Shown here piece after piece: positions 10,054 through 18,339 of a stretch of 64,000 bases of DNA. The DNA is from Nostoc sp. RI_552 (GTDB lineage Bacteria; Cyanobacteriota; Cyanobacteriia; Cyanobacteriales; Nostocaceae): contig WGNO01000017.1 of NCBI GenBank assembly GCA_016124525.1, positions 1 to 64,000 of the forward strand. Reading direction: 5' to 3'. The notes below the pieces were generated by a model. It saw only the letters and a list, made by a program, of their open reading frames with translations. It did not search any database and had not been told where the DNA came from. The translations under genes were made by a program, and so were the position numbers. Within the stretch, counting starts at the first letter, position 1. Each line of letters opens with the position of its first letter.

Positions 10054-11016
10054 CACTGATGCTATCGCATACAGTGTGGGCTTCTCAGCGACTCCAGCCA
10101 TTGCTGGGGAAGTTAACTGAGCCTTAAAGACGGCATGCTCCACCGCCATATTGTTTATATTTATTGTTGTATTGTGGTTATGGTCAAGACCGCATCCACA
10201 ACTAGGGCATTCATACCATTTTTCATGGAATTTTTGCCGAATTTTCGCTTCAGAATCATAAGAATCTGGAAAATTAGCGGAAGTATTCACGGAAATTACC
10301 AACAAACCTGCACTTTGGGCTGTAATCGTTATTATTGACAGTAAATTCAACCATCCATCATCATGCATAAATTTTGAAAGTGCTTTAACATTCAAGTTTT
10401 CATAAAGCACAAAATAATATTTTGACAGGAGTTTTTTAACTGTTTTTACGTAAAAATTTTTGCATTTATCAGCAAGTTTTTGATATTGCTTGCCTAATTG
10501 TTTAACTGGTTTCTTGATTATAGATGGTATTTTAATTTTAAACCCAACAGGTAAAGGATTGTGCAAAATTAACTTAAAATTGTTCAGTTTTAGTCTGTTA
10601 ATCAAATTGCTTTGTAAATAGCTATTTTGCATCTGTGGATCCCCCAACGTAGGATCACAGTCACGAGATTTGAATCTTCCTTTGTTACTAAGTTTCCCCT
10701 TACTCTCACTATTGAGAAAAGGGTTACAGGTTACCTTAAATCTTTTCACTACATTATTCTGTAAAATCCGTGAATAAATGTCTTGGTATAAAAGGTAAGT
10801 TTTTTTGATTTGACCCTTATAGTTGGGATTCTTTGCTAATTCCTGAAAGTGGCTGAAGATTTGACAAACGTTAATAGCACAAGGATTTTGCTCATACCAA
10901 TGAAATCTGTCACCTAACAAATAGTTATATTGATTACCAACCATAGGTAAACATCTATGCATTGCAATGGCTGGCTGTTTTGTTAGACGTAATTTGTATT
11001 GGTATACTGTTTGCAC
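10051..11016 (-). pseudogene. tnpB: TnpB (IS200/IS605-family OrfB) gene with internal deletions
   Basis: The 321-residue frame is a recognisable TnpB, an RNA-guided DNA nuclease of IS200/IS605 elements, but key parts are missing. The N-terminal half (MQTVYQYKLRLTKQ, then YNYLL and FKSRD) is present. The RuvC-I segment that should carry the first catalytic Asp is absent where GFKIKIPS jumps to IIKKPVKQLGKQYQKLA. RuvC-II is kept (YENLNVKALSK). The zinc ribbon is collapsed: only one CPSCG knuckle remains, joined directly to CGLDHNHNTTIN, the RuvC-III-like region. The frame is still open, so decay came by in-frame deletions. No TnpA lies nearby. The usual length of about 380-420 residues supports loss of 60-100 residues. 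Confidence 0.8.
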
Positions 11017-11081
11017 TTGTCTATGTCATCCTTTACTAGAGTTAATGATCACATACTTGTGACAACCTTGGATAGACAAAC

Positions 11082-11306
11082 ATGAAAATGACTAGATTAA
11101 ATTTGCGGATCTGTGACCAAAGATTCAATAAGTTATATCAATATGTAGCAAGTAAGGAGCAAGGGGTTACTCAAATTGTAAAAGGTGCGATTTTGCAACT
11201 CCTAAATACAAAAATTGACAAAAATCCAACTACTCCCCACCCATCAAACCAGAGGTTTAATGGTGATTATGAGTATATTAGCCAAATTTATGCTTCTAAA
11301 TGTTAG
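11082..11306 (+). CDS. small ribbon-helix-helix-like protein
   Basis: 74 residues. The start MKMTRLNLRICDQRFNKLYQ, then YVASKEQGVTQIVKGAILQL, reads as one beta strand followed by two helices, the CopG/Arc ribbon-helix-helix pattern of small DNA-binding regulators and antitoxins. The last 30 residues are polar and probably disordered. It lies divergently 65 bases from the TnpB remnant and may be a passenger of that element or a self-standing orphan regulator. No toxin-like partner is next to it. The function is not established. Confidence 0.5.
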   Translation: MKMTRLNLRICDQRFNKLYQYVASKEQGVTQIVKGAILQLLNTKIDKNPTTPHPSNQRFNGDYEYISQIYASKC

Positions 11307-11415
11307 TTATATTTATTCGCTATTTCTTTACTACTGGTATCATATATCATAATGTCGCATCAGTCTAATCAGGATAATGGGGTAATAGATAAACATACAG
11401 ATAAAACTGAATTTG

Positions 11416-11739
11416 TCAAATATCTAAAAAGGGGAAAATTTGCAGTAACGCTTTACGCAACTTTAAAAGGTAAACAGTTTGCCGTACATTGGTACTTAGT
11501 TTGGGTGGAGGACTGACTTGCAGCTGTTCTTGCAGTTCTGCGTATTGGGCAGCATTTAGGGGTTTACCATCAACAGGCGATCGCGCGTCTATGATAATTT
11601 CTGTCCGTAATATTTCTTCTGGTATGTCGTCTGGTGGTGGTAACGCAACTACATTTGTCCCCCAATTACTAGTTGACCAGATCACAATAGTAGTGCTGAT
11701 GGTCAAAACCCAAAAAAATATTTTCCTGTTCTTTTTCAT
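11416..11739 (-). CDS. small exported protein, function unknown
   Basis: 107 residues. The N terminus MKKNRKIFFWVLTISTTIVI is a signal peptide or membrane anchor, followed by a proline-rich acidic stretch (ALPPPDDIPEEIL) and a conserved-looking block EIIIDARSPVDGKPLNAAQY. Its ATG overlaps the stop of the GST gene (ATGA, 11736-11739), so the two are translationally coupled. I do not recognise a named family; such proteins are common in cyanobacteria. Confidence 0.65.
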   Translation of the reverse strand: MKKNRKIFFWVLTISTTIVIWSTSNWGTNVVALPPPDDIPEEILRTEIIIDARSPVDGKPLNAAQYAELQEQLQVSPPPKLSTNVRQTVYLLKLRKALLQIFPFLDI

Positions 11740-12404
11740 AACCCTGGTGGTAATGGTTCATGACACAGTTCATGGACTTGCACAAGGCGTTCAAATAACC
11801 AGGGATATCCTTGACGATACTCGGGAATTAGTGCTAGGGGACTCAATAAAGCCGCCGCCGCAATATCTGCTACACTTAGTCTATTACCTACTAAGTAATT
11901 ATTTTTCTCCCAGCGGATAGATAACTCTGAGAATGCAGTAGCAAGTCTGTTTTTAGCTAATCCCACACTAGCCTGGTTAATGCCATATTGTTGGCGCACC
12001 ACTGAGATGACAATTTGACTAAGTACTGAAGGATCAATTTCCTTACCTTCACCAGCGCGAAACTGATAGTATACAAATCTTGTCGCCGTACCTACACTTT
12101 CATCCAACCAATCCTCTAGCATCCAAGCTTGTGTCTGCTGTTCATAGTCAGGTAACAAGAATGATGGTTCTGTTTGGTAATTTTCCAGAAACTTTAAAAT
12201 TTCTGTAGAATCAGGAATCACACTCCGTTGTCCTTCAATTTGTGGCAGCAAAACAGGCAGAGTCTTCAAACCTGTCATAGCCCTAAGGCGAAGGATATGC
12301 AATCCAGGAGTCAGATTTTCGCATTTATAATTAATTTGCTTGTAGCCTAGCGCCAGACGGGCTTTGCGGCAATAATGGGATGTGCTAAACTGTAGCAGCA
12401 ACAT
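11736..12404 (-). CDS. glutathione S-transferase family protein
   Basis: 222 residues with the two-domain GST layout. The thioredoxin-like N domain (about 1-78) starts LLLQFSTSHYCRKARLAL, with Ser/Cys at the glutathione-activating position, and has TLPVLLPQ and DSTEILKFLE (the glutathione gamma-glutamyl SNAIL-type motif). The all-helical C domain ends with the N-capping motif LVGNRLSVADIAAAAL. It probably detoxifies electrophiles or peroxides using glutathione; the substrate is unknown. It is the first gene of a two-gene unit with the exported protein that overlaps its stop. Confidence 0.85.
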   Translation of the reverse strand: MLLLQFSTSHYCRKARLALGYKQINYKCENLTPGLHILRLRAMTGLKTLPVLLPQIEGQRSVIPDSTEILKFLENYQTEPSFLLPDYEQQTQAWMLEDWLDESVGTATRFVYYQFRAGEGKEIDPSVLSQIVISVVRQQYGINQASVGLAKNRLATAFSELSIRWEKNNYLVGNRLSVADIAAAALLSPLALIPEYRQGYPWLFERLVQVHELCHEPLPPGL

Positions 12405-12774
12405 AATGCTACTTTTTTTCTACAAAAGAAAAGTAAATTTTACCTAGTTAATTTCTATTTTTTCAAAGTAAAAACTCACTATCCTTGATTAAGGATAACA
12501 ATAGTATAACCTACCCAAGGTCATCAAGTAATAAAGAAAAAATCAGGCATAAACCACATAGAAATGGCATTTTGAAGAGTTTTTACTTAAGTCATAGTAA
12601 GGACACTTGGTTGCAAATAAATCTATGTTTACCAGTGTCCTTTACGTACTATTTTAACTCGATATTTTACTCCTGTTAGGAATAAGATGCTGTGTACTCG
12701 CCCAGACCCAAATTAATTGTTGTATTAAATTTTACTATCATTAACTTTTTGGGCGGGATTTCTCCGGCTAAGTT
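12405..12774. other. intergenic region without recognised features
   Basis: A+T-rich sequence. A 64-codon frame at 12485-12679 has no homology-like features, coding bias or ribosome binding site that I can see, and I treat it as chance. Confidence 0.4.
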
Positions 12775-12939
12775 TTATGGAGTGGATCCGGGTGTCGGGG
12801 TAGGAGTAGCACTGTCAGTTGGCTCACCACCAGGGGTGGGAGTAGCTGGTGTAACTTCGGGTTGAGTACTAGGCTGACAAGCTCCCAGAATCCCAACCAT
12901 CCCTAACATTAGAATAAAACCAAAGATTCTTGTCTTCAT
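12775..12939 (-). CDS. small lipoprotein with Pro/Thr-rich tail
   Basis: 54 residues from ATG 12937-12939. The start MKTRIFGFILMLGMVGILGA is followed by C, a lipobox (LGAC) for signal peptidase II. The rest is low-complexity Pro/Thr/Ser (PATPTPGGEPTDSATPTPTP). An AGAGGAG site lies at the right distance; the preceding ATG at 12942 is also possible. It is likely a membrane-anchored surface peptide of unknown role. No coupled gene. Confidence 0.6.
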   Translation of the reverse strand: MKTRIFGFILMLGMVGILGACQPSTQPEVTPATPTPGGEPTDSATPTPTPGSTP

Positions 12940-12960
12940 CATGAACTCCTCTTTCACCAA

Positions 12961-13329
12961 ATGACGGCGATGAAAAACAATTCGCCTGTTGAATAAGATA
13001 ACCTATTTGTTGCTAATTTTTGAAATGCCTTGTGCTGATATTTTTTAAAGCAACCCTTTAGGTTAATTTTTATGAGTTTAGTTATTGTGCAGTAAACTTA
13101 TTAATCTCTCTACCTGTGCAGTACAGTAATTATCAACTTAGTAGCTAACCAAAACATTACATTAAAGGTTGTTAATCTTCTTCGGGTCTTGCCCTTTGCG
13201 GCCTCCTCTTGCCATACTTTAAATGCAATATTCCTGTTTACTGGTTATAAGTATTACAATACTCACTTAATGCCATAGCCAAAACAGGCAAACCTTCTAA
13301 AACACAGTATTTTCAATCTCAAAACATTT
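12961..13329. other. intergenic region upstream of the FtsL-like gene
   Basis: A 369-base region expected to hold promoters for the lipoprotein (minus) and the FtsL-like/ftsI genes (plus). I see no ORF, hairpin or known regulatory box. Confidence 0.35.
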
Positions 13330-14019
13330 ATGGTTGTCCTTCGTAAATCAGCCGTTTCCACAACAGGTAGTTGGTTCCGGCGAAATTCTACCCCATCTGC
13401 AAGAAAGGAGCGCTCCACCTCTGTGAAATCAACTGTTGGGAGTACATCTAAACTTGCAGATGAAGTTTTACCAGTATCCGCAAAAAGACAACGGCATTCT
13501 GCAAAAAATTTATCGGTTTCTGCCACTAATACATTGCCAGAGGTGGTTAAAAAACCAATATCCCAGCCCAAAAATCATTCAAAGACAACAAAGCAAAAAA
13601 ATCAGAAGTCAGCTTTCGTGCACCTACCCGTAATGCCTGGTTCAGGAGCAGCACCCTTGTGGTTACTACGGTTGTACACCTCACATCGTTATTCCTCAGT
13701 TGTAGCTTTTTTATTAGTGACAGCTACTCTATTTGTTTATGGTTGGACAGTATATTCTCAAGAGCTGTGGAGTCAAGGATATAACAGATTGCAAAACCTA
13801 CAACTCCATGAACGGCAGTTAACCACAACCAACGCCAGCCTCAAGAACAAAATGGCTGAGGAAGCTGAAAAGGAAACACTTAAGCTAGTTTCACCCACGC
13901 CAGCAAGAACAATTTTTTTGCCCACACCATCTCCATCTCATAGTTCCCATACCAAACCCTCTGGTACACCATCAAGTTTGGAAAAGCTACAAAACACTCC
14001 TTCACCACTAGGATATTAA
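13330..14019 (+). CDS. FtsL-like bitopic membrane protein upstream of ftsI
   Basis: 229 residues with one membrane helix (about 121-140, YSSVVAFLLVTATLFVYGW). The N-terminal 110 residues are basic and Ser/Thr-rich, predicted cytoplasmic. After the helix comes a leucine-spaced coiled coil (LQNLQLHERQLTTTNASLKN, then KMAEEAEKE) and a Pro/Ser/Thr tail. A short bitopic protein with a periplasmic zipper immediately upstream of ftsI is the FtsL position and architecture of other bacteria. I infer a divisome role from this; FtsL sequences diverge too fast for certainty. A pair of ACAGTCA-type heptamers begins one base after its stop. Confidence 0.6.
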   Translation: MVVLRKSAVSTTGSWFRRNSTPSARKERSTSVKSTVGSTSKLADEVLPVSAKRQRHSAKNLSVSATNTLPEVVKKPISQPKNHSKTTKQKNQKSAFVHLPVMPGSGAAPLWLLRLYTSHRYSSVVAFLLVTATLFVYGWTVYSQELWSQGYNRLQNLQLHERQLTTTNASLKNKMAEEAEKETLKLVSPTPARTIFLPTPSPSHSSHTKPSGTPSSLEKLQNTPSPLGY

Positions 14020-14020
14020 A

Positions 14021-14034
14021 ACAGTCAACAGTTA
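14021..14034. repeat. heptamer repeat pair ACAGTCA/ACAGTTA
   Basis: Two adjoining seven-base units, 14021-14027 and 14028-14034, start one base after the stop codon of the FtsL-like gene. They match the consensus of the six-unit array at 32535-32576. Confidence 0.5.
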
Positions 14035-14118
14035 TCAAAGTTGGAGTTGAGGATTTAAAACCTCGTCTCAAGTCATCCACTTCAGGCACTATAAAATTGG
14101 GTAACTCCCACTTCTTTT

Positions 14119-14132
14119 GATAACTGATAACT
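14119..14132. repeat. heptamer repeat pair GATAACT
   Basis: Two perfect tandem copies of GATAACT lie just upstream of ftsI (14119-14125, 14126-14132). The complement AGTTATC also occurs at 14030-14036, so this is a small dispersed repeat cluster around the ftsI leader. Confidence 0.45.
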
Positions 14133-14148
14133 CATACTGAGCAGGTCA

Positions 14149-15987
14149 ATGCAGAAATTTCCGGTTAAATTGAAATTCAGAAATTTTCCCCATCCAACAT
14201 TTAAAAGGCTAAGGAAGTCTTGTATTCTAAAGTTTATGCACAGGTTTACCTCTCAGGCTCCAGACCAAATACCAAATACAAGATCCCGACTATTCGTGGT
14301 TTGGGGTATACTAATGACCGCAGGGTTGGGATTGGCTATCAATTTATATAAATTACAAATCATCCAGGGAACAAAACTAACCCAAAAGGCACGCAATCAG
14401 CAAATGGTGAACTTACGACCTTTTGTTCCCCGTCGTTTAGTTATAGACCGCAGTAAAAATGTGTTAGCCATTGACCGCCCCGTGTATACCTTATATGCCC
14501 ATCCCAAGCTATTTAGTCAGTCTAATCAACAAATCGCAGAACGGCTAGCTCCCATATTGGATAAAACTCCCGGTGAGTTAGTGAAAATTTTTACCCGCCA
14601 AAACAGTGGCATTACACTTGCTTCTACCCTCCCGGAAGTAAATGCTGACCGTGTGAAATCATTACGCTTAAATGGCCTTGAATTAATTCAAAAATACTCC
14701 CGATACTACCCACAAAACAATTTAGTTGCAGACGTAGTGGGTTATGTAAATATTGACCGTCAAGGTCAGGCTGGTGTGGAATACAGTCAAGAGAATTTAT
14801 TAGAACGTTCTGTACAGACAGTCCGCATGAGTCGTGCGGGTAATGGGAGACTACTACCAAATCATGCACCGGAAGGATTTTTAAATTTTGATGACCTGCA
14901 ACTGCAACTAACTATTGATAGCCGTTTGCAAAGGGTCGCCCGTACTGCTTTACAAGAACAAATAGAGAAGTTTAAAGCCAAACGTGGAGCGGTAATTGTC
15001 ATGGATGCTTCAGATGGTTCTTTACTAGCTCTAACTTCTTATCCCACCTATAACCCTAATGAATACTCAAAAGCCGACCTTGCACTGTTCAAAAACTGGA
15101 CTGTGACTGATCTTTATGAGCCGGGATCAACTTTTAAACCCTTGAATGTAGCCATCGCCCTAGAGAATAATGTAATTAAAGCAGATGATTTCTTTAATGA
15201 CCCCGGTTTTATTCAGATAGGTCAGCACACCATCCGAAATGCTGGTCACAATAGCCATGGAAAAATTAACATTGCCAAAATACTGCAAACTTCTAGCAAC
15301 ATTGGTATGGTGCGAATAATTGAACGCATGAAGCCTTCAGCCTATTACAACTGGCTGGAACGTTTGGGATTAGGACAAACCCTTGAGACAGATTTGCCTT
15401 TTGAAGTTCGTGGACAGCTCAAAGGTGAAAAAGAATTTATCGGTTCAGCTATTGAAGCAGCAACTACATCCTTTGGGCAAGGCTTTTCTTTAACACCGTT
15501 ACAGTTAGTACAAATGCACGGTGCTCTAGCCAATGGTGGTAAATTAGTCACACCCCATGTAGTCCAAGGGTTGGTGGATAGTAAAGGTCAGATGCATTAT
15601 TCCCCCAATCTTCCTGCACCGCGCCAGATTTTCTCACCAGCCACAACCCAAACAGTGGTAGAAATGATGGAAACTGTTGTGTCAGAAGGCACAGGTAAGG
15701 CGGCAGAAATTCCAGGTTATCGTATTGGTGGTAAAACAGGCACATCTCAAAAAGCTAGTGCTAATGGGGGTTACATCCCAAATGCCCGTATCACTAGCTT
15801 CGTGAGTATTTTGCCAGTGGAATCTCCCCGCTATGTAGTTTTTGCAGTAGCGGATGAGCCAAAAGGTGCAAATGCTTACGGTTCCACCGTCGCCGCACCG
15901 ATTGTTAAAGCCGTAATTGAAGCATTAATTCCCATTGAAAAAATTCCCCCAAGTCAGGAAGATAAAACAAACTCTAAACTAAAATAG
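14149..15987 (+). CDS. ftsI: peptidoglycan D,D-transpeptidase FtsI (penicillin-binding protein)
   Basis: Class B penicillin-binding protein that cross-links septal peptidoglycan. 612 residues: a basic cytoplasmic tail, one membrane helix (about 52-72, FVVWGILMTAGLGLAINLY), a dimerisation domain and the transpeptidase. Active-site motifs are S327xxK (GSTFKP), S382SN384 and K529TGT (GGKTGTSQ). An R/N-rich RPFVPRRLVIDRS follows the helix as in FtsI. I keep ATG 14149; internal ATGs before the helix exist. It follows the FtsL-like gene by 129 bases, so the two may share a promoter. No mraY/mur genes are next to it, as usual in cyanobacteria. Confidence 0.92.
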   Translation: MQKFPVKLKFRNFPHPTFKRLRKSCILKFMHRFTSQAPDQIPNTRSRLFVVWGILMTAGLGLAINLYKLQIIQGTKLTQKARNQQMVNLRPFVPRRLVIDRSKNVLAIDRPVYTLYAHPKLFSQSNQQIAERLAPILDKTPGELVKIFTRQNSGITLASTLPEVNADRVKSLRLNGLELIQKYSRYYPQNNLVADVVGYVNIDRQGQAGVEYSQENLLERSVQTVRMSRAGNGRLLPNHAPEGFLNFDDLQLQLTIDSRLQRVARTALQEQIEKFKAKRGAVIVMDASDGSLLALTSYPTYNPNEYSKADLALFKNWTVTDLYEPGSTFKPLNVAIALENNVIKADDFFNDPGFIQIGQHTIRNAGHNSHGKINIAKILQTSSNIGMVRIIERMKPSAYYNWLERLGLGQTLETDLPFEVRGQLKGEKEFIGSAIEAATTSFGQGFSLTPLQLVQMHGALANGGKLVTPHVVQGLVDSKGQMHYSPNLPAPRQIFSPATTQTVVEMMETVVSEGTGKAAEIPGYRIGGKTGTSQKASANGGYIPNARITSFVSILPVESPRYVVFAVADEPKGANAYGSTVAAPIVKAVIEALIPIEKIPPSQEDKTNSKLK

Positions 15988-15994
15988 TTCATTA

Positions 15995-17098
15995 CTATCC
16001 CTGGTAAGTTTGTTGCAGTGCTTCTTCTATTGAACCTAAACGTTCATAAGCCTCTATGAGTTGATGGGACTTAGTTTTTCGCTGTGCCAGTATCTCTTTT
16101 AATGGAGTTAATAAATGCACATCTGAATCATCACCCAAGGCAACTTCAGCTACTTGTAAAATTTTTGCAGCATTAGAAAAAATATCTGCATTATCAAAGC
16201 CTTCTTTTGCAGAAATTTGGTGTAAAGTAGCGTTAGGTGTAATTGCCCTACCTAGTAAGGTTTTATCTAATATCAAACCTTTCAATAATGCCAATAAAGC
16301 CCCATAAATAGAAAAATTATCGCAACTATCACAAGCTTTAAATTCAATGCGTCCGACTTCAGAGGGAATCCGGGCAATTTTTGTTAATGAAGGTACACTA
16401 TTAATTAACTGTTCTTGTTTCTCCACAAATACTAAAGCAGCTGCTCTTATTCCAGTTCTGACAAAAGTTCGTACTGAAAAACCATCCCATAATCCCCCAT
16501 TGTAAAAAGGAGAACTATAACTAAAAGGAACGATATAGGGACTGTAATAAGTTAATTTCTTGCCAATATCAATCAAATTTTCAATTGGTAAATCTGCCAC
16601 CGAAATATTTAAATCTGGACCATAAGTCACCATGTAAATATTCGCGGTGTGTTCATCAGGATAAGCCTGTAACTGTTTGAGTTCATAATTGTTTAAAGGA
16701 GGTTCAGGGTCAAACACAGTCTTATAGGGGTTAAAACTAGTTAAAACAGGTGAAAAACCGTAGCTAGTGGCCACTTCACGCAGTAACTGGAAACTTTCTG
16801 ACAATTCAGTTAAAGCTCCTTGAATATCAGAGTGAATAGTGGTTCTAATTTCAATACCTTTAGGTACACAGCCAATTACCTTGTCAGAATCAGCAAATCT
16901 TTCAAATCCCTCAATGTACCACCTCTTTTGCCTAATACCCGCATCTCCAACGCGCAATTGCGAACAATCCTTGGGGTATGTGGGCAATTCCTCCACAATT
17001 TGTTCAAAGTTAGCAAATTTAGTTTGGGAAAAATCAGCAAATTTTCCTTCCTGGTTGAGGAAAGCGACTTCATGTTCAATGCCAAAATAAAACTTCAT
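15995..17098 (-). CDS. carboxylate-amine ligase of the GCS2 (glutamate-cysteine ligase) superfamily
   Basis: 367 residues. FGIEHEVAFLN at residues 5-15 is the metal-binding beta-strand motif of the GCS2 superfamily; later GIEIRTTIHSDIQGA and EVGRIEFKACDSCD fit ATP/metal-binding strands. The fold is that of enzymes joining an amino acid to a carboxylate with ATP. Whether it makes gamma-glutamylcysteine is unclear: the usual cyanobacterial GshA has a different N terminus as I recall, so this may be a paralogue acting on another substrate. It is convergent with ftsI (seven bases apart) and monocistronic. Confidence 0.65.
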   Translation of the reverse strand: MKFYFGIEHEVAFLNQEGKFADFSQTKFANFEQIVEELPTYPKDCSQLRVGDAGIRQKRWYIEGFERFADSDKVIGCVPKGIEIRTTIHSDIQGALTELSESFQLLREVATSYGFSPVLTSFNPYKTVFDPEPPLNNYELKQLQAYPDEHTANIYMVTYGPDLNISVADLPIENLIDIGKKLTYYSPYIVPFSYSSPFYNGGLWDGFSVRTFVRTGIRAAALVFVEKQEQLINSVPSLTKIARIPSEVGRIEFKACDSCDNFSIYGALLALLKGLILDKTLLGRAITPNATLHQISAKEGFDNADIFSNAAKILQVAEVALGDDSDVHLLTPLKEILAQRKTKSHQLIEAYERLGSIEEALQQTYQG

Positions 17099-17526
17099 GT
17101 ATAATTAGCGACAAAAATGGTTATTGAGTTCAAGTAGGGCTACAAATGAGATAGTTTTGCATTAATTAATTTATCAAATTTGTAGCCAATTCCACGAAAA
17201 ATTTGTGTTCACTGAGAATCAGTCAGTTTGGATTGATGCTGCTTTAATTGTGCTGCTTTTCCAGAGGAGCTAAACTAACATGGTTTTGACCCTATTTACG
17301 GCTAAGTTGAAATTTTTTAACCAACAAATCCATTCCACAAACTCACGCGTTCTTTTTTAGTTTAACTATAAAAATTCTCAAGATTATTTTTAGATATAAT
17401 TTATTCAGATTCTCAACTACTTCGTTGAAACTCTCAGGAGGCTATAGTACTTACAAGTTCTGTATTCAGTGTGTATAATGATATAAAGTGGCTTAATGTT
17501 AAGCAAGGAAATATTGAGGCGTAACT
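17099..17526. promoter_or_regulatory. divergent intergenic region
   Basis: 428 bases between two divergent genes. It is A+T-rich with no ORF. A TATAAT-like run near 17476 (GTATAATGATATAAAG) could be a -10 element for the TerB-type gene. No GTAN8TAC box is seen. Confidence 0.3.
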
Positions 17527-18186
17527 ATGACAAGTGTTACGAAATCTCCTTATAGCAGGGAAGAAATAACCGCTTGGTTACGTGGACTGCTGACAATTGC
17601 CTGGGCAGATGGTAACTTTGACCCTGAAGAAAAGCAATTAATTACCACTCTTACCCAGAATGATATAGCTCCAGGGATTTCGTTGAATTCACTAGCAGTA
17701 ATTCAACCAGAAGAATTGGCTGCAAAGTTGGGTAAAAGAACACGAGCAGCCGAAAATTTTACTCGCACAGCAGTGATGGTGGCCATCGCTAATGGTACAT
17801 ATTCCCCCCAAGAAGATCAAGTTCTTCATCAGTTGTGCGAAGCCTTGGAACAGCCAAAAGATATTATAGACTCCTTACGTCATACCCTAGAACATGAGGG
17901 ACAAGTATCTACACCCACAGCACCTCCACAAGATGCGCTTTTTTCCCTGGCTGACTGGCTAGACAAACTAGAAATCCAAGACCCCACGGTTGCCCGTTTT
18001 TTGTGCAAAATGATTCCCTCTCAGTGTCCCTTTGAGCGGGATATAACTTTATTTGGACACAAAATTGTTCATATACCCCCATTGTGTCAACTCAACCCAT
18101 TGTATGAGCAACTAGTGGGTTTACGTTTTCGCGCCCTCTCCTATTTAGCAGATGAATGTGGTGAGGATATTTCAGCATATATTTAG
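17527..18186 (+). CDS. TerB-like / Mo-dependent nitrogenase C-terminal domain protein
   Basis: 219 residues in two parts. Residues about 8-125 resemble the TerB tellurite-resistance fold (LLTIAWADGNFDPEEKQLIT with an acidic DGNFDPEE loop). Residues about 140-219 are the short cyanobacterial domain called Mo-dependent nitrogenase C-terminal: ARFLCKMIPSQCPFERDI, HIPPLCQLNPLYEQLVGLRF and YLADECGEDI. The domain name comes from genomic association, not a tested function; it contains four conserved Cys. The gene is monocistronic with a GAGG site before ATG 17527. A TTGGTCA heptamer array begins inside its stop codon. Confidence 0.85.
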   Translation: MTSVTKSPYSREEITAWLRGLLTIAWADGNFDPEEKQLITTLTQNDIAPGISLNSLAVIQPEELAAKLGKRTRAAENFTRTAVMVAIANGTYSPQEDQVLHQLCEALEQPKDIIDSLRHTLEHEGQVSTPTAPPQDALFSLADWLDKLEIQDPTVARFLCKMIPSQCPFERDITLFGHKIVHIPPLCQLNPLYEQLVGLRFRALSYLADECGEDISAYI

Positions 18187-18203
18187 TCATTGGTCATTGG
18201 TGA
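18183..18203. repeat. heptamer array, three TTGGTCA-type units
   Basis: TTAGTCA, TTGGTCA and TTGGTGA lie end to end. The first unit overlaps the TAG stop of the TerB-type gene. Its inverted counterpart lies at 18302-18336, so the pair can form a long hairpin between this gene and obgE. It matches the STRR2-type heptamers described from heterocystous cyanobacteria. Confidence 0.75.
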
Positions 18204-18301
18204 TTAGTAGGATATGTCAAGTAGGAGGTTTCAGGAATTACTCGTTGATCAATTGTCTGAAAAATGCTTCCATATCTGAAATCAATTGGTATCCTTCCCA
18301 A

Positions 18302-18336
18302 AGACCAATGACCAATAACCAATGACTAATGGCTAA
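18302..18336. repeat. heptamer array, five TGACCAA-type units abutting the obgE start
   Basis: AGACCAA, TGACCAA, TAACCAA, TGACTAA and TGGCTAA run without gaps to three bases before the obgE ATG. It is the reverse complement type of the array at 18183. Confidence 0.75.
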
Positions 18337-18339
18337 GTT

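Noticed and set aside
10135-10338. Plus-strand frame inside the TnpB remnant
   Set aside because: Shadow of the transposase gene on the other strand.
12485-12679. 64-codon plus-strand frame
   Set aside because: No ribosome binding site, no recognisable motif, A+T-rich chance composition.
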